A stretch of 64,000 nucleotides of DNA, from the NCBI GenBank assembly GCA_964030475.1, contig CAXIPT010000001.1, positions 16,665,712 to 16,729,711 of the forward strand. Reading direction: 5' to 3'. The notes beneath the pieces were generated by a model. The model saw only the letters and a program-made list of their open reading frames with translations, was not told the DNA's origin and did not search any database. Source of the DNA: Tethya wilhelma. Lineage: Eukaryota > Porifera > Demospongiae > Tethyida > Tethyidae. Below, piece by piece: positions 48,425 to 64,000 of the stretch. The stretch's first letter is position 1. Every line of letters starts with the position of its first letter. The position numbers and the translations under genes are program-made.

Positions 48425-49048
48425 GTAAAAGATCGTTTGTGCAGTCTTTGGAATGCCTCTGTAGGAAAAGAGACAGCAAGCTCATTTACTCCAATTCAAG
48501 AGCACCTATTTTCAATTATGAATAGCTACAAGGTATGTTTGTTTTCTTTGTGGTGAGGTTGATGTAGACTGGAACTGAGCTATTAGCTCTCTTTTAGGAT
48601 ATGATGTTTTCAAGAAGGACGTTTGAAAATGGAGAAGAGATACGAAGACTGTATGTTCTTCATGCCCTCAACCATGTGCTAAAGTAGGTACATGTATTAT
48701 CTCTTGTGCTATTACCAAGAGTTCATGAGCTCTTGCTGTTACCAATGCTGTATGGTTTCAGTCTAAGTTTAGTCAGTGAATATCGATTGCTTACAGAACT
48801 CGTTCCAGAGTGCTGAAGAATAACAGCAAGCTTTCTCTTGCTGCAAAAGATGGGAGAGAAATTGGGTGAGTTGCTTTGCTGGTAGCAGCTATTATACTCA
48901 TTAATAATTCTCCACTGTGTGTTAAAACACCAGTGAGCTTCGTGATCAAGGACTGACAAGACCAAAAGTACTTATACTTGTACCGTTTCGTGAAGCAGCT
49001 CTGAGAACTGTGAACATGATTATCAAACTTCTACTACCCCAAGGAACA
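47530..49048 (+). pseudogene. UTP25: UTP25, truncated copy (exons 1-8 only)
   Basis: Exons: 47530-47724, 47789-48011, 48076-48173, 48236-48331, 48425-48532, 48598-48683, 48797-48865 and 48934-49048. Frames are open and splice sites intact, but the copy ends after KLLLPQGT, at GTAAGTAC-N, and runs into the second folate-receptor fragment. The C-terminal half (ASPLGLRT onward) is missing, so no full protein can be made. Exon 1 has an extra DTSC relative to the complete copy. It is either a truncated duplication or an unmerged haplotype. Confidence 0.75.
48380..48421. repeat. (CA)n microsatellite at UTP25 acceptor
   Basis: The run sits just before the exon 5 acceptor (CATAG|GTAAAAG) in the truncated copy. 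The complete copy has a much shorter run at 50899-50914. Confidence 0.9.
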
Positions 49049-49057
49049 GTAAGTACN

Positions 49058-49093
<36 letters not shown>

Positions 49094-49095
49094 AC

Positions 49096-49857
49096 CTGAA
49101 TTTAGTACAGTTGGCATCTCGTTGACATTGGTTCCTTCCGTCGATTTGGACAGGGTGCCAGTCAAATAGCCAGTTAGTGGCACAGGTCAGATCATCAGCA
49201 CAAGCACTGTACCAGCTGTCACAAAATTCTTGACACACAGGAAGGTTAGCAAGTGCACTGGGGAACTCTTTCAGCTCCCAGTGAGCAACATGAGGTGAAC
49301 AGCTGTGTGTATGTGGAAGAGATACAAGAAGCAAATCAATTTGCATGCATTTTCTAATGCCCCAATTCAAGGCCCCAATTCAAGTTTTCAACTGTACCGG
49401 TAAAAGCACTCCACACGTCTGAAGTAATCCAAACACCGTGGTGATAGAGTCCTATTGCAGGTGTGCCACGTGAAGCCATCCACATCGGGAATGTCATCCA
49501 CTGCCAGCTGTGAGGTGAACTCAGCAGTGCAGCAAGTACTGTTGCTCCACTGGTAGCACTGCTGGTACTCTGGACCTTCTGGCTCGGGACAAGAGAGCTC
49601 CTTGTGCTTGTCTCCTCTCAGGCATTGACCTAGTGAGGGAGTTTAAAATGTATGAGCACAATTGATCAGCAGCCCTTTGTATATGCAATGCATGTTGCAT
49701 CACATAAAATTATTTATTGGACCTTGCATGATGCTAGGAGGAATTTTGTTATCTTACCAGGTCTGTATGCTACGTTAGTTCCTCTGATTTGTGCACTGCA
49801 CAGGTTTGCACCGAGAAGCAGCAGCAGCAGAGAGTATAGCAGTTGACTTGCGTACAT
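49096..49857 (-). pseudogene. Folate-receptor-like gene, truncated copy (exons 1-3)
   Basis: Exons 49758-49857, 49398-49629 and 49096-49302 match the complete gene in length and phase, with a few substitutions (for example ACADDLT for ACVDDLT). The last exon, including the C-terminal cysteines and the membrane-anchor signal, is absent; the sequence stops in (CA)n beside the N at 49057. Confidence 0.75.
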
Positions 49858-50057
49858 TGTTGTCCACACCTGCTTAGCCTCAGATCACCTTTCCTTGTAG
49901 CCCTTGGGAAATTCTTCGCTATGCAATGATGCAATGTACTATATATACACGTGGTTTTTATAGCCTAAACTCCCACAATATACGGGATTAATAGTAGAAA
50001 TACGGACAATAAACGGAGTAGCTCCACCATTACCCACGTGGCACTTCAGTAGTGAAG

Positions 50058-53000
50058 ATGTTCTCAAAATCAAAGCACAGGCATTCTAAGAAGATTAAAC
50101 GACATGCTGGGAAGACTAAAACAACTCAAAATGAGCCTGCCAAAATGTTTACAGGATTTCCAAAGAAACCAAGTCAACCTGTCACTCATGTGATGCCAAA
50201 TAAACAAATTTCTGTTTCATCAACTGTGTCCAGTGACAGTGATGAGGTAGGTCAGTTCACTGTCAATAGCTCCATAACCTAAAGATGTGATTAATTATTC
50301 TGATCACCAGGAACCAACTGACTATGAGTTGCTGTTGAGTACTCTTCAGCCTCTCAAGAAACGTCCCAAGTTAGAGAAGATGACAGAGAGCAAGGGAGAG
50401 AGACAAACGGACAGTATTGTTGGTGATGAAAGTGATTTAGGTGGTGATGAGTCAGCAAGTGAGGCCAATGAATTTGAGGAGTTAGATGAAAGTGACGAAG
50501 ACAGTGATGTAGCAACTAAAGGTACATCAAAAGGTATAGTTTACTTTTGTTTTATGCATACATACTGTATCTAGTTTCACTTGTGTGGCACTTTCAGATC
50601 CATTCTCAGTCCATTTTGAGCAAGACCTAAAAGATGATGAGGTTAAAACTTTGAGTGATGCTTTATCCCAACCACTGGCTTACAAACAAACAGAGGTAAG
50701 AGTAATGACTTGCAGACCCTGGCAATTTAGTCAATTGTGGTTGCTATTATACAGTCATCTGTTGATACCATTCTCACTCAAGCTGTGTGCCTACCTAGTC
50801 AAAACTCCAGATTATGTGATTGCAAGGGAAAACTTCTACAGCAGCTCCAGGTATGTGGTTACATTAAGTCAGTCAGCTAGTTGAGAGGCATTTCTTGACA
50901 CACACACACACACAGGTAAAAGATCGTTTGTGCAGTCTTTGGAATGCCTCTGTAGGAAAAGAGACAGCAAGCTCATTTACTCCAATTCAAGAGCACCTGT
51001 TTTCAATTATGAATAGCTACAAGGTATGTTTGTTTTCTTTGTGGTAGACTGGAACTGAGCTATCAGCTCTCTTGTAGGATATGTTGTTTTCAAGAAGGAC
51101 GTTTGAAAATGGAGAAGAGATACAAAGACTGTATGTTCTTCATGCCCTCAACCATGTGCTAAAGTAGGTACATGTATTATCTCTTGTGCTGTTACCAAGA
51201 GTTCATGAGCTCTTGCTGTTACCAATGCTGTATGGTTTCAGTCTAAGTTTAGTCAGTGAATATCGATTGCTTACAGAACTCGTTCCAGAGTGCTGAAGAA
51301 TAACAGCAAGCTTTCTCTTGCTGCAAAAGATGGGAGAGAAATTGGGTGAGTTGCTTTGTTTGTAGCAGCTATTATACTCATTAATAATTCTCCACTGTGT
51401 GTTAAAACATCAGTGAGCTTCGTGATCAAGGACTGACAAGACCAAAAGTACTTATACTTGTACCGTTTCGTGAAGCAGCTCTGAGGACTGTGAACATGAT
51501 TATCAAACTTCTACTACCCCAAGGAACAGTAAGTATTTACACAATTCAATTCTTTGTATTGCCTCTGCAGCTGTTGTTAAATCAAAGTTTTTTGGATAGG
51601 GACAAGTTAACCACAGGAAAAGATTTATGGAGGAATTTAGCGAAGGAGAACCTTCAACACAAAAGAGAAAAACAGGTAAGCTACTCCTCAAATTTATACA
51701 GTAGGAGGATTCTATAGAAGGTACTTACATGTATCTTCTGCTGCATATATGCAGCATCATTTGAAGCCATGTTTGCTGGTAACATTGATGACTGCTTCAG
51801 GGTGGGTGTGGCAGTTAAGAGGAACATGGTTCGACTCTATTCCGAGTTTTATTCTTCTGACATCATCATTGCATCACCGCTTGGACTGAGGACCATCATC
51901 GGAGCCGAAGGGTAAGCAAGTCGAATTTGATAATAATAATACTGTATAGCACAAAAATTTGGCGGATTTTAATATTGGAGGATTGGCGGTTTTGGTAAGG
52001 ACTGCCAATATTAAATCTGCCAAACCGTCATTTTTGCGCATGCACATATATTGATATGCGAGTGCAAAAGCCAAAATAAAATCCGCCAATCATGAAATTT
52101 TGACAATCTGCCAAATTTTATTCCCGCCAATATTTTGTGCTATACGGTAGTGCTTAGTCAGGAACCTTTTGGTGAAGATTGTTATAGAAGCTTGGGTGTC
52201 TGAAGGGATACCGGGATAGATTCCACTCTGAGATTTGTTGAATCTTTTTTTTTTTTGCAGAGACAAGAAAAGAGATTTTGACTTTCTCTCCTCACTGGAA
52301 ATAGTCATCGTGGATCAAGTGGACGTGTATCTCATGCAGAATTGGGACCACTTATTAGTATGTTAATGTGTTCTCATTGTACTATACGCATTAATTGTTG
52401 TTTGTTCATGCTCACACTCATTCACTTCACAAACAGCACATCTTTGAACACTTTCACCTCCAACCCAAAGAGTCTCATGGTGTCGACTTCTCTCGGTTGA
52501 GAATGTGGTCCATCAATGGGTGGAGCAAATACTATTGCCAGACACTCCTCTTCAGCAGCTTCATAAGTCCTGAAATCAACTCGCTGTTCAACACATACTG
52601 CTTCAGTATCCTGAATAACACTTGCTTTGTCATATGGCATTGTAAAAATTAAGTTTCTCCTTGACAGTTCTTTTACCAGATTATGCAGGCAAAGTGAAGG
52701 ATTGTGTGAGAGCCCATTCTGGTTCTATCTCTCAAGTAGCCATTCAAGTACCTCAAACTTTTCACCGGATACATTGCCAGTCTCACATCGAGCTACCAGA
52801 TGCAAGATTCAAATATTTCACTGAAAATGTATGTGAGAGAAAGAGCAAAACCACATAATACTGATAATCATATGCATCTTAAAGCATACTATGATTATAG
52901 TGTATTCTTTCTCAAGGTTTTGCCAGAGTTTTTAGGTGAACTGACAAAGCAGACAGCTGTGTTTATTCCTTCCTATTTTGATTTTGTACGAGTGAGGAAC

Positions 53001-53466
53001 TACATGAACAGAGAGGAGCTCAATTTCGGTCAGCTGTGTGAGTACACCAAGACATCAGATGTGTCCAGAACAAGAAGCCAGTTCTTCCACGGAGAGTTAC
53101 ACTTTCTACTGTATACAGAACGACTTCACTTCTTTAGACGGTACATACCTGAAAACAATTTTTTTTTGAGTTTCTTAAATCTAATCCTCTCATTTTCTTT
53201 GAATAAATAACTCCAGGTATAACATTCGAGGTATTCGTCACATCATATTCTACTCTCTTCCTCAATACATGGAATTCTACCCCGAACTCATTAACATGAT
53301 GCTGGAGGCGGGGCAAGTGGGAGGGGGCACATGCACCATTCTGTACTCTCGCTACGATGCACTCTCCTTCAGTCGTATAGTTGGGAGCAATAGAGCCAAT
53401 GGAATGATATGTGGTGGGAGTGACATACAGACATTAGTCACTGGTGCTGAAAGACACAAGAATTAG
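50058..53466 (+). CDS. UTP25: U3 snoRNA-associated protein 25 (UTP25/DIEXF), 15 exons
   Basis: Exons: 50058-50246, 50311-50533, 50598-50695, 50755-50850, 50916-51023, 51078-51163, 51277-51345, 51414-51528, 51571 to about 51675 (or 51707), 51755-51911, 52261-52357, 52437-52641, 52689-52828, 52917-53140 and 53217-53466. UTP25 is a nucleolar small-subunit processome factor, required for 18S rRNA maturation; vertebrate Def also links to p53 turnover. The basic/acidic N-terminus is followed by [135 protein letters not shown] and [19 protein letters not shown]. The fold is a degenerate helicase-like one without classical Walker motifs. The exon 9 to 10 phase fits best if the donor is ACA|GTAGGA at 51707; this junction and 52641 are the least certain. 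Confidence 0.93.
51940..52149. repeat. MITE family B, complete element
   Basis: Terminal inverted repeats TACTGTATAGCACAAAAATT (left) and TTTTGTGCTATACGGTA (right), both bordered by TA, enclose long imperfect complementary arms built from TTGGCGGATTTTAAT / ATCCGCCAA words. It lies in UTP25 intron 10. Relatives: 56811, 58462, 59062 and their duplicates. Confidence 0.75.
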
Positions 53467-53530
53467 TATTAGAAGATTCAACAAAATTCATTATAAATTA
53501 TTACAATTACAGTCTATTTTTGTTGTCTGA

Positions 53531-53643
53531 TCAGTGTTTACACATCATGTGACAATGTCTATGCATCATGTGATCAGTGTCTATGTATCATGTGACCAAT
53601 GTCTCTATGCATCATGTGATCGGTGTCTATGTATCATGTGATA
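53531..53643. repeat. Minisatellite, ~24-bp unit
   Basis: About four to five copies of a unit like TGTCTATGCATCATGTGATC, with C/T variants, lie between the convergent ends of UTP25 and MCM5. Confidence 0.75.
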
Positions 53644-53658
53644 AGTTAGTAACTGTTA

Positions 53659-60010
<6,352 letters not shown>

Positions 60011-60645
60011 TTCAAGCGCTAGACGTAGTGGAGAGTAGAGTTAAAAAAAAAAAGGTGGCTTCAAAGACTTGGAGTGCCCAGGCTGCTTTTTCCCGCCACT
60101 TTCCAGCCACGCACGTGATGCATGATAAAGCCATTAACCCCAAAGTTCTCCTTTTTTCAACTGATTGGATTGCACATGGCATGTGCAATCCNAGACTTAC
60201 CAGCTCAGCAAAGCATTTATGTGAGTCACATCTAACCATCAATCCCTATGTGTGTGCATAAAAGAAGTGGTTGGGAGAAACGGAAAGGAATAATGGCATC
60301 ATAGTTAAACAGTGTATAGCGGGTAAATTTGGCGGGCTTAAAATTTGGCGAATTCGTATTTAGCATAATTGGCAATTTTTAAATTTGGTGATTTAATTCT
60401 GCACACTGCATTATTTATGTGCATGCGTGTGTTTGACAAATTTTTAATTTGACAATTTGCAGAATAATTTGCCAATTTGCCAAATTTACCCACAATACGA
60501 TATGTAGGATAAAAGGTGAGGGAGGGGGGTATTATTGGACTAGATTCTCTACATTTCATTATAGGAGAAGAATATTTTGGTAGACTTCCCCCTATTTCCC
60601 TCTCCATGGAAACACACACACACACACACACACACGGGGGCTCAC

Positions 60646-61852
60646 GTGTTACATTTCCGTGGCAGAGAGTATCCCTCCAGACCTGGTTTAACAGCAATAC
60701 CAGCCTGATAGGTTCGACAGCTGCGACACTGAATGGTGATACGAGTGGCCTTAGCCCTCACTCCGGAGGCCTGGATCAGTATCCCTGGTACCTTCACCAA
60801 CTTGGCCATGTGTTCAGACTGAGGGGATGGGAGAGATATGGGAAGCTCAGTCCGGGAAGAGGGACACACACTATGCAACTATCACTGCACTTTTGTGAAA
60901 CATTACTGTATAGCAGAAAATATTGGCGAGAATAAAAAATTAGCCAATTGTCAAAAATTTCACGATTGACAGATTTTATTTTGGTGGTACAGAGCATCCA
61001 AATTCCACACGGAAGGTGAGCAGTGCTGAATATAAGTAAGGTCAAAGGTCAGGTACTTGAATTGGTCATTGACAGTTCTTACTAAACTGCCAACATTAAC
61101 GTCTGCCAAATTTTCGTGCTATACGGTACATGCTAGGCAAAGAAGTGAGAGTATTTCAGGAAAGAAAAGCTTACTCTAAGGTCTCTGATTTGGATGGGAT
61201 TGGCATCACTCTTCAAGAGCAGCTGTATATCTTCAACATTCTCTTCACCAAGAGGACGAGGTCTGGTCAATTCATCAGCTGCTTCACGAGCAGCATCTTC
61301 AAACTGAACAAAAAAAAAGGGGAAAAGGCACAAACAGTGAAAGAGAAAGCAAGCCATGGTGGTGTCTGTTCTACTGACCAGAGGGAGGTACTCAGCAGGG
61401 AACTTGAGCAGCTTGTAGGCCAGCTGGTCATCAAAACTGGAGAGGTCTTCCAATTCAACTTGAAGCCAGTACTGTCTCAAGTTGTAGTGACGCTTCAGTT
61501 GGTCTCTGCGAGGAATAAAAATGAAGACACAATGTTACATGAAATGGGTGGGGTCTGGTGTGGTGGAGATGACACATCATGTACTAGGACAAATTTCTCC
61601 AATACGTGGAATGTCGTGTCGTGTCGTGGAGTGTCGTAAAGATTGACACACACAGGGGCATGATTTTCAGAAAACTTTATTTGATCTTTTTTACCTGTAG
61701 CAGAAGGTGTTGTCATGGTCGAGGAAGGTCTTGATGAATTCCTTGAATCTCTTCACAGAGGCTGTTCTTGTCAAATCACCGTCGGTCTCCGAACGGTCAT
61801 CTGAGAAGAATGGGTCGCTATAGTAGACACCAGGGTCATCAAAACCCGCCAT
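60646..61852 (-). pseudogene. MCM5: MCM5 exons 1-4, second copy (adjacent to LRRC47)
   Basis: Exons 61695-61852, 61379-61505, 61175-61303 and 60646-60818 are identical in length and phase to those at 58804-60010. This copy has the intact divergent promoter shared with LRRC47, while the other copy's promoter is cut by the N at 60192. It is therefore the more natural 5' end of MCM5; one of the two copies is extra. I list this one as the partial copy only because the other is contiguous with exons 5-15. Confidence 0.7.
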
Positions 61853-62108
61853 TTCAAGCGCTAGACGTAGTGGAGAGTAGAGTTAAAAAAAAAAAAGGTG
61901 GCTTCAAAGACTTGGAGTGCCCAGGCTGCTTTTTCCCGCCACTTTCCAGCCACGCACGTGATGCATGATAAAGCCATTAACCCCAAAGTTCTCCTTTTTT
62001 CAACTGATTGGATTGCACATGGCATGTGCAATCCTCTGTCTCTCTCTTTATAAAAGTGGTGCAATCCAGATTTGGCAGGGCTAGCAGCTGCATACCCGAA
62101 GAAGAACA
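61853..62108. promoter_or_regulatory. Bidirectional promoter, MCM5 / LRRC47, with E2F site, E-box and CCAAT box
   Basis: 256 bp separate the start codons. TTTCCCGCC at 61932-61940 fits the E2F consensus, CACGTG is at 61955-61960, and ATTGG (reverse CCAAT) is at 62007-62011, adjoining the palindrome GGATTGCACAT-GGC-ATGTGCAATCC. E2F control of MCM genes is well established in animals and plants; its use here is inferred. Confidence 0.6.
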
Positions 62109-63976
62109 ATGTCTGGTATATTTTCAGCAAATGCTGCTGCTGGCAAGAGGGAACTGGTCATCAAGAAGGGCCTTGGAACAGCAGAGAGCAGAGCCATTGA
62201 GCAAGGAGGTATTGACCCCCTTTTTTCTGTGACTACTCTCAATCATCTTCAAGTAACTGGATTTCCTGAGATCAAGGAACTCAGTGGTAAAGTCAGCCAA
62301 CTTGATCAACTTTTGCAACTGATCTTCACTGAAAATGCCTTGGTGAGTTTGCCCGAAGAGATTAGCTCACTCAGCAAGCTAAAAATATTAGATGTTTCGC
62401 AAAACAGCATATCCAAACTGCCTCGTTCATTCTACGATTTGAACTCCCTTCATACGCTCCTACTAGGCCAGAACAGTCTTAATGACTCTTCATTTCCTGA
62501 GCTGTCATCTGAAACAGAATGCTTTCCGAATTTGCACCATGTGAATCTCAATGGGAACACTCTCACTAGACTACCCAGCTTTGTGTATCGATCTCGTGCA
62601 CTACAGGAACTGCATGCTACAGACAACCAGATAGCATCATTGGAGCCTGGTGTTGGTTCACTTGCAGCACTAAAACTTGTAGATATGAAGCGAAACCAAC
62701 TCACAGTTTTACCGTACGAATTGGTGATGTGTTCCAAGCTAAGAACTCTGGGCTTCGAAGAGAATCCCATCTCAGATCGTAGACTGCTCAAGTTGATTGC
62801 TCAACACGGAGCTAGCAAACCCAAAGCTGTCCTCGACTATATCTCGAGCCATGCTCCAAAACCAGTAGCTGGATCTTCTAGCAAGAGTGGTGGAAAGAAA
62901 GGAAAAGGAAAAAAGTCATCTGCTGCCGCTCAAGATGCTTCTCCTCGCTCCGACAGTGACTCTGAAATTGTATTTGAGGAGGAGCCAAAGCTCAAGGTGT
63001 GTGTTGTCAAGCCACCACAATTTGTGGACGTAGTAGCCAGCGGAGAGGCTAGGAGAGTGAGGCAATATGTGGTGTGTGCAGTGGTGAGGGGTGTTGATCT
63101 GGGCAGTGAGGAGAAGTACAAGGAGTTCATTACATTACAAGTGAGTGCAATTAATGTTAAAGTGTAAGGATAACAAATAGCAAAGACTTGTTATTAGTTC
63201 TTTGTGTTTCTTTCTTAGACCAAGCTTCACGATACTGTTTGCAAGCGGCGTCGAGTTGCAACTATAGCCACACACGATCTCTCTAAAGTCACACCACCTC
63301 TAAGCTACTCCTGTCTACCTGCTGAAGCAATCACATTCACTCCTCTGGGATGGAGCAAGAGTGTGGATGCCAAGAGCTTCTTGGAACACTTGGAGGCCAG
63401 TAAGAGGGAGAAGCGTGGTGGTGGTGGAGGTGGAGGAAAGAAGAACAAGGCAGGAGCTTCTCAGACCAAGGTTCAAGACCAGGCAGCTGTGGCTCTTAGC
63501 AAGTGAGACCGTGCTGGAGATGACATTCAGAAGTTTTAAAAACTATCTTAATCTTTGTGTCTTGTTTCTGTTTCCAGGTATGTCCAGTATGTGGATCCTG
63601 CTGGTATGGTTTGCTTTAAGGATAGCAAAGAAACGGTTGTCTCTCTTCCTCCTCTGACCAACTGTGAAAACACAAAGGTTAGAGAGAGATGTTGCATTGG
63701 CATTATGATTGTAGCTTTGTTTGGATATTCTAGATTGAACCGAGTTCAAGTGATCTTTTCCTGGAGGTGACATCCTCTGACAGTCTGGCATCTTGCAAGG
63801 CTGTTATGGATTCTCTTGTGTACGGGATGTGTGAGGGTGGGATTGGTGTGAGGAGTGAGGGTGTGATGTGTGTGGAGCAGGCAAGAGTTGTGGACGAAAA
63901 TGGACAGTTGCTTGTTCTCTATCCTTCAAGAACTGACCTCACTGACAAGAAATTTAGTGTTATCCACCCAAAGTGA
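62109..63976 (+). CDS. LRRC47: Leucine-rich repeat protein 47 (LRR + B3/4 domain), 4 exons, 552 aa
   Basis: Exons: 62109-63140, 63219-63502, 63578-63677 and 63734-63976 (1,659 nt, in phase). The N-terminus has about six LRRs (SLPEEISSLSKLKILDVSQN, KLPRSFYDLNSLHTLLLGQN, NLHHVNLNGNTLTRLPSFVY, LKLVDMKRNQLTVLPYELVM). A Lys/Ser-rich linker (GGKKGKGKKSSAA) leads to a C-terminal B3/4-type domain as in the beta subunit of PheRS, with LPPLTNCENTK and YGMCEGGIGV. This combination is typical of LRRC47. Its molecular role is poorly defined; the B3/4 fold suggests RNA or translation links. A second Gly/Lys-rich run (GGGGGGGKKNKAG) interrupts the middle. Confidence 0.93.
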
Positions 63977-64000
63977 ACAAAATTGATTTCAATTTGTGTG

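Larger units (their letters stand above)
46557..51540. repeat. Tandem duplication, two ~2.5-kb units, N at junction
   Basis: The block from the (CA)n beside FOLR exon 3 through UTP25 exon 8 (about 46557-49056) is repeated at about 49058-51540 with scattered substitutions and small indels. The N at 49057 lies exactly between the units. Each unit holds FOLR exons 1-3 and UTP25 exons 1-8 around the shared promoter. Confidence 0.88.

Overview
This is nuclear DNA from an animal, most likely an early-branching one such as a sponge. Every gene is split by short GT-AG introns. The gene set is animal-type: Notch-ligand (DSL) proteins, AIDA, NAA80, a folate-receptor-like protein, radial spoke RSPH9 and Mediator MED9. 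The DNA is gene-dense, AT-rich and full of dinucleotide microsatellites. I assigned the phylum from overall character and not from a diagnostic marker.

Layout. 1-7.8 kb holds three tandem minus-strand DSL ligands; the first runs off the left edge. 8-13.4 kb holds an ankyrin-repeat gene and a divergent kinesin motor, both minus and possibly one fused gene. Next come HAAO (+), a TMEM229-type membrane protein (-) and MED9 (+, present twice). 18.7-28 kb is a BAR-PH-ArfGAP gene (-). RSPH9 (+) follows, then two tandem minus-strand PAN plus GH127 glycosidases, ARMT1 (-), NAA80 (+), AIDA (-), WARS1 (+), a folate-receptor-like gene (-), UTP25 (+, plus a truncated copy), MCM5 (-, with duplicated exons) and LRRC47 (+).

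Architecture. Seven pairs are head-to-head with only about 140-300 bp between start codons: kinesin/HAAO, TMEM229/MED9, ArfGAP/RSPH9, ARMT1/NAA80, AIDA/WARS1, FOLR/UTP25 and MCM5/LRRC47. Several of these spacers carry readable motifs: an RFX X-box beside the ciliary gene RSPH9, an E2F site and E-box beside MCM5, CACGTG E-boxes beside UTP25 and WARS1, and a TATA box beside WARS1.

Assembly. Several near-identical tandem blocks are present, and four of the six single N characters sit at or inside their junctions, with a fifth at a short repeat. Unmerged haplotypes or mis-joined contigs are therefore a serious alternative to real recent duplication for the MED9, ArfGAP-exon, FOLR/UTP25 and MCM5 copies. 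The GH127 pair and the DSL trio are clearly diverged and look like real gene duplications. At least three small inverted-repeat element families lie in the introns.

Exon coordinates were worked out by hand from reading frame, splice signals and phase. Most are self-consistent; uncertain ones are flagged.
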